Shown here piece by piece: positions 28,084 to 34,284 of a stretch of DNA of 34,284 nt. The translations under genes and the position numbers were made by a program. The notes under the pieces were generated by a model. It made no database searches, had not been told where the DNA came from, and was given only the letters and a program-made list of their open reading frames with translations. This DNA comes from Streptomyces bobili. Lineage in GTDB: Bacteria > Actinomycetota > Actinomycetes > Streptomycetales > Streptomycetaceae. Position 1 is the stretch's first letter, and every line of letters begins with the position of its first letter. The DNA is taken from the NCBI RefSeq assembly GCF_002154575.1, contig NZ_MUBA01000243.1, forward strand, positions 1 through 34,284. The letters run 5' to 3'.

Positions 28084-29013
28084 TCACAGGTCGCCGGAGG
28101 GCGCGAGCGGCAGCACGCTCGCCCCCTTGAGGTCGAGGCTCAGCCGGTTGGCGGCCCATTCCGCACCGGCCAGTCGCTCGACCTTGTCCGCCGTTTCCGC
28201 GTCGGCCAGGGCCATCACGGTGGGGCCGGCGCCGGAGATCACCGCGGGGACCCCGTCGGCGCGCAGCCGCTCCACGAGTGCGGCGCTCTCCGGCATGGCG
28301 GGAGCCCGGTACTCCTGGTGGAGACGGTCCTCGGTGGCGGGCAGCAGCAGCTCGGGACGCCTGGTCAGGGCCTCGACGAGCAGGGCGGCACGGCCCGCGT
28401 TGGTGGCGGCGTCGACATGCGGCACGGTGCGCGGGAGCAGACCGCGCGCGGTCTCGGTCAGGACCGGCTTCCCGGGCACGAAAACCACCGGAACGATGGA
28501 ATCGGAAGGCTCCATCCTGATCGCCCGCGCGGCGCCGGACTCCATCCAGGAAAGCGTGAACCCGCCGAGCAGGCAGGCCGCGACGTTGTCGGGGTGGCCC
28601 TCGATCTCGGTCGCCAGCTCGAGCAGGGCGGCGTCGTCGAGGCGGGCCTCGCCGCCTATGGTCACCGCGCGGGCGGCGACGATCCCGGCACAGATGGCGG
28701 CGGAGGAGGAGCCGAGGCCCCGGCCGTGCGGAATGCGGTTGGCGCAGACGATCTCCAGGCCGCGCGGCTGGCCGCCCAGGACGTCGAAGGCGGTGCGCAG
28801 GGAGCGGACGAGGAGGTGTTTCTCGTCGCGCGGCAGTGTTTCGCTGCCCTCACCCGCGATGTCGATGTGCAGCCCTGAGTCGGCCACCCGGACGACGACG
28901 TCGTCGTAGAGCCCCAGCGCGAGGCCCAGGGCGTCGAAGCCCGGACCGAGGTTGGCGCTGGTGGCGGGGACGCGCACCCGGACGGCGGCGGCGCGGAACG
29001 CTGGACCGGCCAT
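28084..29013 (-). CDS. thrB: Homoserine kinase
   Basis: A 309-residue GHMP kinase that phosphorylates homoserine at the expense of ATP, the penultimate step to threonine. The N-terminal VRVPATSANLGPGFDALGLALGLYD and the phosphate-binding loop PHGRGLGSSSAAICAG are diagnostic, as is the C-terminal VISGAGPTVMAL. I chose ATG 29013 (MAGPAFRAAAVRV), with AAGGAGAG about 10 nt upstream; the 64 in-frame codons before it have no family similarity. Two tandem TTCGATGACG repeats lie 43 bp upstream. A -10-like TAGGCT is at 29171-29166, so thrB may have its own promoter after thrC. Confidence 0.96.
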   Translation of the reverse strand: MAGPAFRAAAVRVRVPATSANLGPGFDALGLALGLYDDVVVRVADSGLHIDIAGEGSETLPRDEKHLLVRSLRTAFDVLGGQPRGLEIVCANRIPHGRGLGSSSAAICAGIVAARAVTIGGEARLDDAALLELATEIEGHPDNVAACLLGGFTLSWMESGAARAIRMEPSDSIVPVVFVPGKPVLTETARGLLPRTVPHVDAATNAGRAALLVEALTRRPELLLPATEDRLHQEYRAPAMPESAALVERLRADGVPAVISGAGPTVMALADAETADKVERLAGAEWAANRLSLDLKGASVLPLAPSGDL

Positions 29014-29055
29014 CGCTCGTTGACTCTCCTTGAGCTGCGTGATGGTCGAATGAGA

Positions 29056-29075
29056 TTCGATGACGTTCGATGACG
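29056..29075. repeat. Two tandem 10-bp repeats TTCGATGACG upstream of thrB
   Basis: Perfect copies at 29056-29065 and 29066-29075, one helical turn apart, 43-62 bp upstream of the thrB start and downstream of the -10-like TAGGCT at 29171-29166. A regulator-binding tandem site or a leader element is possible. Confidence 0.6.
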
Positions 29076-29272
29076 TGCACAGGACCCTCGGGCCGCTGTG
29101 GACGACGCGGCACCGGTGCCGACCGCGCGGGCTGCGGAGGCATATGCGGTAGGCGGGTTCGGTACAGCCTATCGAAGGAAGGTTCTGTGGCGACATAGGG
29201 CGCACAGGAGGCGCACGATGCGTGTCGCAAGCCCCCTGTGCACCCCTGACGGGGATTCCCCTACGGCACTGG

Positions 29273-30331
29273 TCAGACCAGCCCGAGGCGCTCGGCCGCG
29301 ATCACCGCGTCGACGGGGACGGTCACCGGCTGCGGAGCGCCGGCCACGGCCCAGTCGGGGTCCTTCAGACCGTTGCCCGTGACGGTGCACACGATCGTCT
29401 GGCCCGGGTCGACCTTGCCCTGCTCGGCGGCCTTCAGCAGACCGGCCACCGACGCGGCGGACGCGGGCTCCACGAAGACGCCCTCCTGCGCCGCCAACAG
29501 CCGGTAGGCGCGCAGGATCTCACGGTCCGTCACCTCGTCGATGAGGCCACCGGACTCGTCCCGTGCCGCCAGCGCGTACTTCCAGGACGCCGGGTTGCCG
29601 ATGCGGATCGCGGTGGCGACCGTCGACGGGTCCTTGACGATCTCGCCGCGCACGATGGGGGCACTGCCGGATGCCTGGAAGCCCCACATGCGCGGGGTAC
29701 GCCCGGCGATCCCGTCGGCGGCGTACTCCTTGTAGCCCTTCCAGTACGCGGTGATGTTGCCCGCGTTGCCGACCGGCAGGACGTGGATGTCGGGGGCGTT
29801 CCCGAGCATGTCCACGATCTCGAAGGCGGCCGTCTTCTGTCCCTCGATGCGCACCGGGTTGACCGAATTGACCAGCGCCACGGGGTAGTTGTCGCTCAGC
29901 GAGCGGGCCAGCGTGAGGCAGTCGTCGAAGTTGCCGTCGACCTGGAGGATCTTCGCGCCGTGGACGAGGGCCTGCCCCATCTTGCCGAGCGCGATCTTGC
30001 CCTGGGGGACGAGGACGGCGCAGACCATGCCCGCGCGCACGGCGTAGGCGGCGGCACTGGCCGACGTGTTGCCGGTGGAGGCGCAGATGACCGCCTTGGC
30101 ACCCTCCTCCTTGGCCCGCGTGATGGCCATGGTCATCCCGCGGTCCTTGAAGGACCCGGTGGGGTTCGCACCCTCGACCTTGAGGTGGACCTCGCAGCCG
30201 GTGCGCTCGGAGAGCACCTGCGCGGGCACGAGGGGCGTGCCGCCCTCGCGGAGCGTCACGACCGGCGTGCTGTCGGAAACCGGAAGCCGGTCCCGGTACT
30301 CCTCGATGATTCCGCGCCACTGGTGGGTCAT
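29273..30331 (-). CDS. thrC: Threonine synthase
   Basis: A 352-residue PLP enzyme converting O-phosphohomoserine to threonine. The PLP lysine is Lys62 in [11 protein letters not shown]; the phosphate-binding glycine loop is PVGNAGN and the C-terminal [10 protein letters not shown] is typical. It is the short bacterial form. ATG 30331 has AGGAGAG upstream, within the end of hom; only 6 bp separate it from the hom stop, so the two are co-transcribed. A small CCCC-TGAC-GGGG hairpin lies 19 bp past the stop (29243-29254) and may be a weak terminator. Confidence 0.97.
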   Translation of the reverse strand: MTHQWRGIIEEYRDRLPVSDSTPVVTLREGGTPLVPAQVLSERTGCEVHLKVEGANPTGSFKDRGMTMAITRAKEEGAKAVICASTGNTSASAAAYAVRAGMVCAVLVPQGKIALGKMGQALVHGAKILQVDGNFDDCLTLARSLSDNYPVALVNSVNPVRIEGQKTAAFEIVDMLGNAPDIHVLPVGNAGNITAYWKGYKEYAADGIAGRTPRMWGFQASGSAPIVRGEIVKDPSTVATAIRIGNPASWKYALAARDESGGLIDEVTDREILRAYRLLAAQEGVFVEPASAASVAGLLKAAEQGKVDPGQTIVCTVTGNGLKDPDWAVAGAPQPVTVPVDAVIAAERLGLV

Positions 30332-30337
30332 TGCTGG

Positions 30338-31627
30338 TTACTCTCCTTCAACCCGCATGATGCTGGCGACACCCCGCACGGTGTCGAGCTTGCGCAGCGC
30401 CTCGACGGTCCCGGTCAGGGAGGCGTCGGACGCGCGGTGGGTGACGACGACGAGGGAGGCCTCGCCGTCCTTACCCTGCTGCCGCACCGTATCGATGGAC
30501 ACCCCGTGCTCGGCGAACACGGTGGCTACCTGCGCCAGGACGCCCGGTTTGTCGGCGACGTCCAGGCTGATGTGGTACCGCGTGACGACGTCGCCCATCG
30601 GCGACACCGGCAGGGCGGCGTACGCCGACTCGCCGGGCCCCGTCGCCCCGCTGAGCCGGTTGCGGCAGACGGCGACGAGGTCGCCGAGCACGGCGGAGGC
30701 GGTGGGAGCACCGCCGGCGCCGGGGCCGTAGAACATGAGCTGACCGGAGGCGTCGGACTCGACGAACACGGCGTTGTAGGCGCCGCGCACGGAGGCGAGC
30801 GGGTGGGTCAGCGGGATCATCGCGGGGTGGACGCGCGCGGTGACGGATCCTCCGTCGGCGGCCCGCTCGCAGATGGCGAGCAGTTTGATGGTGCAGCCCA
30901 TCGCCTTGGCGGAGGCGAAGTCGGACGCGGTCACCTCGGCCATGCCCTCGCGGTAGACGTCGTCGAGACGCACGCGCGTGTGGAAGGCGATCCCGGCGAG
31001 GATGGCGGCCTTGGCGGCGGCGTCGAAGCCCTCGACGTCGGCGGTCGGGTCGGCCTCGGCGTACCCGAGGGCGGTGGCCTCGTCGAGGGCCTCCTGGTAG
31101 CCGGCCCCGGTGGAGTCCATCTTGTCGAGGATGAAGTTGGTCGTGCCGTTGACGATGCCCATGACCCGGTTGATCTTGTCGCCGGCGAGGGACTCGCGCA
31201 GCGGGCGGATCAGCGGGATGGCGCCGGCGACGGCGGCCTCGTAGTAGAGGTCCTCGCCGTGCTCGTTCGCGGCGGCGTGCAGGGCGGCGCCGTCCTGGGC
31301 GAGCAGCGCCTTGTTCGCGGAGACCACGGACGCGCCGTACTCGAAGGCCGTGGTGATGAGGGTGCGGGCGGGCTCGATGCCCCCGATGACCTCGACGACC
31401 ACGTCGATGTCACCCCGTTTGACCAGCGCCGTGGCGTCGGTGGTGACGAGCGCGGGGTCGATGCCCTCGCGCACCTTGGAGGGCCGTCGCACGGCGACTC
31501 CCGCCAGTTCCACCGGGGCCCCGATCCTGGCGGCGAGGTCGTCGGCGTGCGTCGTCATGATGCGCGCCACCTCTGAGCCGACCACTCCGCAGCCCAGCAG
31601 CGCCACCTTCAGCGGACGCGTACGCAT
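30338..31627 (-). CDS. hom: Homoserine dehydrogenase
   Basis: A 429-residue NAD(P)H-dependent enzyme reducing aspartate semialdehyde to homoserine, the branch to threonine and methionine. The Rossmann motif VALLGCGVVGSEVA is at the N-terminus; the catalytic region holds SANKALLAQ, GIVNGTTNFIL and ALGYAEADPTADVEGFDAAAK. The C-terminal ACT domain (about 350-429, HISLDVADKPGVLAQVATVFAEHGVSID) mediates threonine feedback. ATG 31627 lies 7 nt from GAGG; the adjacent ATG 31630 is equally possible. It is 181 bp after lysA. Confidence 0.97.
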   Translation of the reverse strand: MRTRPLKVALLGCGVVGSEVARIMTTHADDLAARIGAPVELAGVAVRRPSKVREGIDPALVTTDATALVKRGDIDVVVEVIGGIEPARTLITTAFEYGASVVSANKALLAQDGAALHAAANEHGEDLYYEAAVAGAIPLIRPLRESLAGDKINRVMGIVNGTTNFILDKMDSTGAGYQEALDEATALGYAEADPTADVEGFDAAAKAAILAGIAFHTRVRLDDVYREGMAEVTASDFASAKAMGCTIKLLAICERAADGGSVTARVHPAMIPLTHPLASVRGAYNAVFVESDASGQLMFYGPGAGGAPTASAVLGDLVAVCRNRLSGATGPGESAYAALPVSPMGDVVTRYHISLDVADKPGVLAQVATVFAEHGVSIDTVRQQGKDGEASLVVVTHRASDASLTGTVEALRKLDTVRGVASIMRVEGE

Positions 31628-31808
31628 CATCCGACCTCGTTTCCTCATACCGTCACGGTTGCACCAGTCTCACTCACCGGACCGGAGTTTCTATCCCTGG
31701 TCCGGATCGTGAGACATCTATTTCATTTTCGCGGGGCACCGGACAGGAGATCTTCCACCGCGTCTCCCGCCCCGTCCTGCGCCCATCTTCCACCCCGCTG
31801 AGCTGCCC

Positions 31809-33200
31809 CTATCCGACGTCGAGCCGGAGAAGGTCATCCTCCGTCTCGCGCCGGACGATGACACGGGCCTCGCCCTCGTGCACGGCGACGACCGGAGGCC
31901 TCAGCACGTGGTTGTAGTTGCTGGCCATGGACCGGCAGTACGCCCCCGTCGCGGGGACCGCGATCAGGTCACCCGGTGCCAGGTCGGACGGCAGGAACGC
32001 GTCCTTCACCACGATGTCGCCACTCTCGCAGTGCTTGCCCACCACGCGCGACAGCATCGGCGCGGCGTCGGAGACACGGGAGACGAGCGCCACGCTGTAC
32101 TCGGCGTCGTACAGCGCCGTGCGGATGTTGTCCGACATGCCGCCGTCGACGGAGACGTACGTCCGCAGCCCGTCGAGCGGCTTGACGGTGCCGACCTCGT
32201 ACAGCGTGAAGGCGGTCGGGCCGACGATGGCGCGGCCGGGCTCCACGGAGATGCGGGGCGTGCGGAGCCTGGCGGACTCACACTCGCGGGTGACGATCTC
32301 GGTCAACGCCTTGGCGATCTCGTGCGGCTCACGGGGGTCATCGTCACTGGTGTACGCGATGCCGAGGCCGCCGCCGAGGTCGATCTCGGGCAGTTCGACA
32401 CCGTGCTCGTCACGGATCTCCTTGAGCAGCCCGACGACCCGGTGGGCGGCGACCTCGAAGCCGGACATGTCGAAGATCTGCGACCCGATGTGCGAGTGGA
32501 TCCCGATCAGTTCGAGACCGTCGAGCTTGAGGGCCCGCCGCACGGCCTCCGCGGCCTGTCCCCCGGCCAGCGGAATCCCGAACTTCTGGTCCTCGTGGGC
32601 GGTGGCGATGAACTCGTGCGTGTGCGCCTCGACGCCCACGGTGATACGGATCTGCACGCGCTGCCGCTTGCCGAGGGACTGCGCGATGTGCGCGACGCGG
32701 ACGATCTCCTGGAAGGAGTCCAGGACGATCCGCCCGACACCGGCGCGGACGGCCCGCTCGATCTCCTCCGTCGACTTGTTGTTCCCGTGGAAGGCGATGC
32801 GGTCGGCGGGCATGCCGGCGGAGAGCGCGGTGGCCAGCTCGCCGCCGGAGCAGACGTCGAGGTTGAGCCCCTCCTCGTGCAGCCACCGCACGACCGCGCG
32901 CGACAGGAACGCCTTTCCGGCGTAGAAGACGTCGGCGTCGGCCCCGAAGGCGGTACGCCAGGCGCGGGCCCGGTCCCGGAAGTCGGCCTCGTCGAGGACG
33001 TAGGCCGGGGTGCCGTGATCCTCGGCAAGCGTCTTCACGTCGATCCCGCCGACGGTGACGACCCCGAGGGCGTCCCGGCTGACGGTCCGCGACCACACCT
33101 TGGGGTCGAGGGAGTTGAGGTCGGCGGGCGGCGCCGAGTAGTGCCCTTCCGGAAGGACATCGGCGTGACGGGGCCCGGCGGGGTGTGCGGAACGGCTCAT
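31809..33200 (-). CDS. lysA: Diaminopimelate decarboxylase
   Basis: A 463-residue fold-III PLP enzyme converting meso- (here probably LL-derived) diaminopimelate to lysine and carbon dioxide. The PLP lysine is Lys96 (VFYAGKAFLS); other motifs are LDVCSGGELATAL, GIHSHIGSQIFD, DLGGGLGIAYTSDDDP, EPGRAIVG and, from the partner subunit, HCESGDI. The gene starts 15 bp after the nrtL stop, so it is in the same operon. ATG 33200 has only a weak GAGAGAG upstream. Confidence 0.97.
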   Translation of the reverse strand: MSRSAHPAGPRHADVLPEGHYSAPPADLNSLDPKVWSRTVSRDALGVVTVGGIDVKTLAEDHGTPAYVLDEADFRDRARAWRTAFGADADVFYAGKAFLSRAVVRWLHEEGLNLDVCSGGELATALSAGMPADRIAFHGNNKSTEEIERAVRAGVGRIVLDSFQEIVRVAHIAQSLGKRQRVQIRITVGVEAHTHEFIATAHEDQKFGIPLAGGQAAEAVRRALKLDGLELIGIHSHIGSQIFDMSGFEVAAHRVVGLLKEIRDEHGVELPEIDLGGGLGIAYTSDDDPREPHEIAKALTEIVTRECESARLRTPRISVEPGRAIVGPTAFTLYEVGTVKPLDGLRTYVSVDGGMSDNIRTALYDAEYSVALVSRVSDAAPMLSRVVGKHCESGDIVVKDAFLPSDLAPGDLIAVPATGAYCRSMASNYNHVLRPPVVAVHEGEARVIVRRETEDDLLRLDVG

Positions 33201-33215
33201 CTTGGGCGTGCTCTC

Positions 33216-34235
33216 TCAGAGGTGATCGGGTGCGTCGATGCCGAGCAGGGACAGGCCACCGGCCAGCACCGTCCCGGCGGCTTCGGCGAGCGCCAGCCGG
33301 GACCGGTGGGCGGCCGAGGGTTTCTCGTCCCCACGGGGAAGAACGGCGGGCAGGTGGACGAGGGTCGCATCGGCGAGCGCGAGGAGGTGCCGGGTGAGGC
33401 GGGAGGGCGCGGCCTGGGCATCGGCGTGCGGGAGCGCGGCGGCCGTGGCGAGGACACGGGGGTGATCCGCGAGGAGGACCAGGAGTTGCTCGGCACCCGG
33501 GGTGTCCGAGGTGTCCGCCGCCTCTACGTCCGTCTCGGGCCCGGTGGTGGTGAATCCCAGGTCCGCGGCATTGCGGCTGACGGCACGGGTGCGGGCGTGG
33601 GCGTAGCGGATCCGGAAGAGAGGATTGCTCTCGCGCTGGACCAGATGATCGGCGGTGATGCGGGGCCGGTCGTGCGGGGCGGGATGCAGCAGGGCCCAGC
33701 GGGCGGCGTCCGGCCCGAGGAACGCGGGGTCCTCCGGCGCCGGAACGGGCCGCAGGTTCACCGCCCCGCCGTGCCGCACCTCGACGCGCCCGCCCTGCGA
33801 GCCGACCATCCGCGCGAGCACGTCGGCCAGAACCTCGGCACGGACCTCGTACGGCACGCACAACACGAAGACCCGACCGGCTAGGGCGTCGGTGTGGCCG
33901 TAGCGCAGCCCCTCGCGCAGGATGCGCCGGACCAGGGCGGCGGAGGTGGCGGCCCGGTCGAGGCTGATGTTGAGGAACCCCGGCCCGGTGATCTCGACAT
34001 CGGTGACGCCGGCCTCACGCGCGAGATACGCCCGGAGCAGCGCGGCCACCCGCAACGGGGGCTGCCCCGCGGGGCGGGCCAGTTGAAGGGCGACGTTGGT
34101 GGCGTAGTCCCCACGCCCACCCGGCCCGGGGCGCCCGACGACCACCCGCGAGGGAACGACCACATTCAGCTCCCCGTCGTCGACAGCACACCGCACTGCG
34201 TGCAGCACGGAGCGGGACAACTCGACGGGGGTCAC
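33216..34235 (-). CDS. nrtL: ArgRS-related protein lacking the catalytic core
   Basis: A 339-residue paralogue of arginyl-tRNA synthetase. Residues 1-115 match the ArgRS N-terminal tRNA-binding domain (GDYATNVALQLARP, EITGPGFLNISLD). The catalytic Rossmann domain with its HIGH-type and KMSK-type motifs is missing: only about 80 residues follow before the segment matching the end of the ArgRS core (LGPDAARWALL, RESNPLFRIRYAHARTRAV), and the rest (about 200-339) is the DALR anticodon-binding domain. It cannot aminoacylate. It heads the lysA-hom-thrC-thrB group, suggesting tRNA-linked control of amino-acid synthesis (inference). Recalled annotations call this NrtL. GTG 34235 looks leaderless. 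Confidence 0.88.
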   Translation of the reverse strand: MTPVELSRSVLHAVRCAVDDGELNVVVPSRVVVGRPGPGGRGDYATNVALQLARPAGQPPLRVAALLRAYLAREAGVTDVEITGPGFLNISLDRAATSAALVRRILREGLRYGHTDALAGRVFVLCVPYEVRAEVLADVLARMVGSQGGRVEVRHGGAVNLRPVPAPEDPAFLGPDAARWALLHPAPHDRPRITADHLVQRESNPLFRIRYAHARTRAVSRNAADLGFTTTGPETDVEAADTSDTPGAEQLLVLLADHPRVLATAAALPHADAQAAPSRLTRHLLALADATLVHLPAVLPRGDEKPSAAHRSRLALAEAAGTVLAGGLSLLGIDAPDHL

Positions 34236-34247
34236 GGGACAAGCGTA
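34235..34247 (-). promoter_or_regulatory. Putative -10 box giving a leaderless nrtL-lysA transcript
   Basis: On the leftward strand TACGCT (34247-34242) fits TANNNT and is followed by six bases (TGTCCC) and the GTG start. No Shine-Dalgarno is present. The -35 region is not convincing. Confidence 0.6.
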
Positions 34248-34284
34248 GGGGAGGAGGGGGGTGGGTATGCGAGCCGGTTTCGGG

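Noticed and set aside
29222..31576. 784-codon plus-strand frame opposite thrC and hom
   Set aside because: Complementary-strand shadow of two intact metabolic genes.
31750..31794. Two ATCTTCCACC direct repeats in the lysA-hom gap
   Set aside because: Only 10 bp, 35 bp apart, with no promoter context; too weak to call a regulatory site.
31878..33884. 668-codon plus-strand frame opposite lysA and nrtL
   Set aside because: Shadow frame; the leftward genes have complete conserved domains.

Overview
The window is a stretch of Streptomyces chromosomal core. The evidence is very high GC with strong third-position GC bias, GTG and TTG starts, the ATP synthase order atpI-B-E-F-H-A-G-D-C, and a neighbourhood (chitinase, atp operon, WecA-like transferase, glyA paralogue, prmC/prfA/rpmE, rho, thrB/thrC/hom/lysA, ArgRS-like protein) that from memory matches the SCO5350-SCO5385 region of S. 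coelicolor and its relatives. I see no tRNA, rRNA, CRISPR array, transposase or integrase.

Layout. 1-2893 carries the start of an ATP-binding protein (leftward, cut by the window edge), a STAS anti-sigma-factor antagonist, a PduO-type cobalamin adenosyltransferase (rightward) and a membrane protein. 3047-6920 runs rightward: a NarL-type two-component pair and a secreted CBM2-FnIII-GH18 chitinase whose promoter carries two DasR-type operators. From 6936 to the right end everything is leftward: a DUF2550 protein, then the atp operon (7525-15339, transcribed from right to left), a polyprenyl-phosphate sugar-1-phosphate transferase, a divergent SHMT paralogue, a tyrosine-phosphatase-fold protein lacking its catalytic Cys, TsaC, PrmC, RF1 and ribosomal protein L31. 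Further right are a LytR-CpsA-Psr protein, a secreted chymotrypsin-fold protease with VCBS repeats, Rho, and the aspartate-family operon nrtL-lysA-hom-thrC-thrB.

How the genes work together. L31, RF1, PrmC (RF1/RF2 glutamine methylation) and TsaC (tRNA t6A) form a translation block. The WecA-like enzyme and the LCP protein can act at opposite ends of wall glycopolymer assembly. hom, thrC and thrB take aspartate semialdehyde to threonine, and lysA makes lysine. The atp operon is preceded by a Rex-type redox operator and ends at a long hairpin followed by six Ts.

The most interesting signals are mostly regulatory or concern lost catalytic residues: a near-perfect SigR promoter for rpmE with an intrinsic terminator isolating it from prfA; a Rex site before atpI; a hairpin that sequesters the atpF ribosome binding site; a highly structured rho leader; a Cys-to-Ser LMW-PTP; an SHMT paralogue with its folate-site tyrosines replaced by histidines; a catalytically gutted ArgRS paralogue; and three genes whose -10 boxes sit exactly 6 nt before the start codon, implying leaderless mRNAs.
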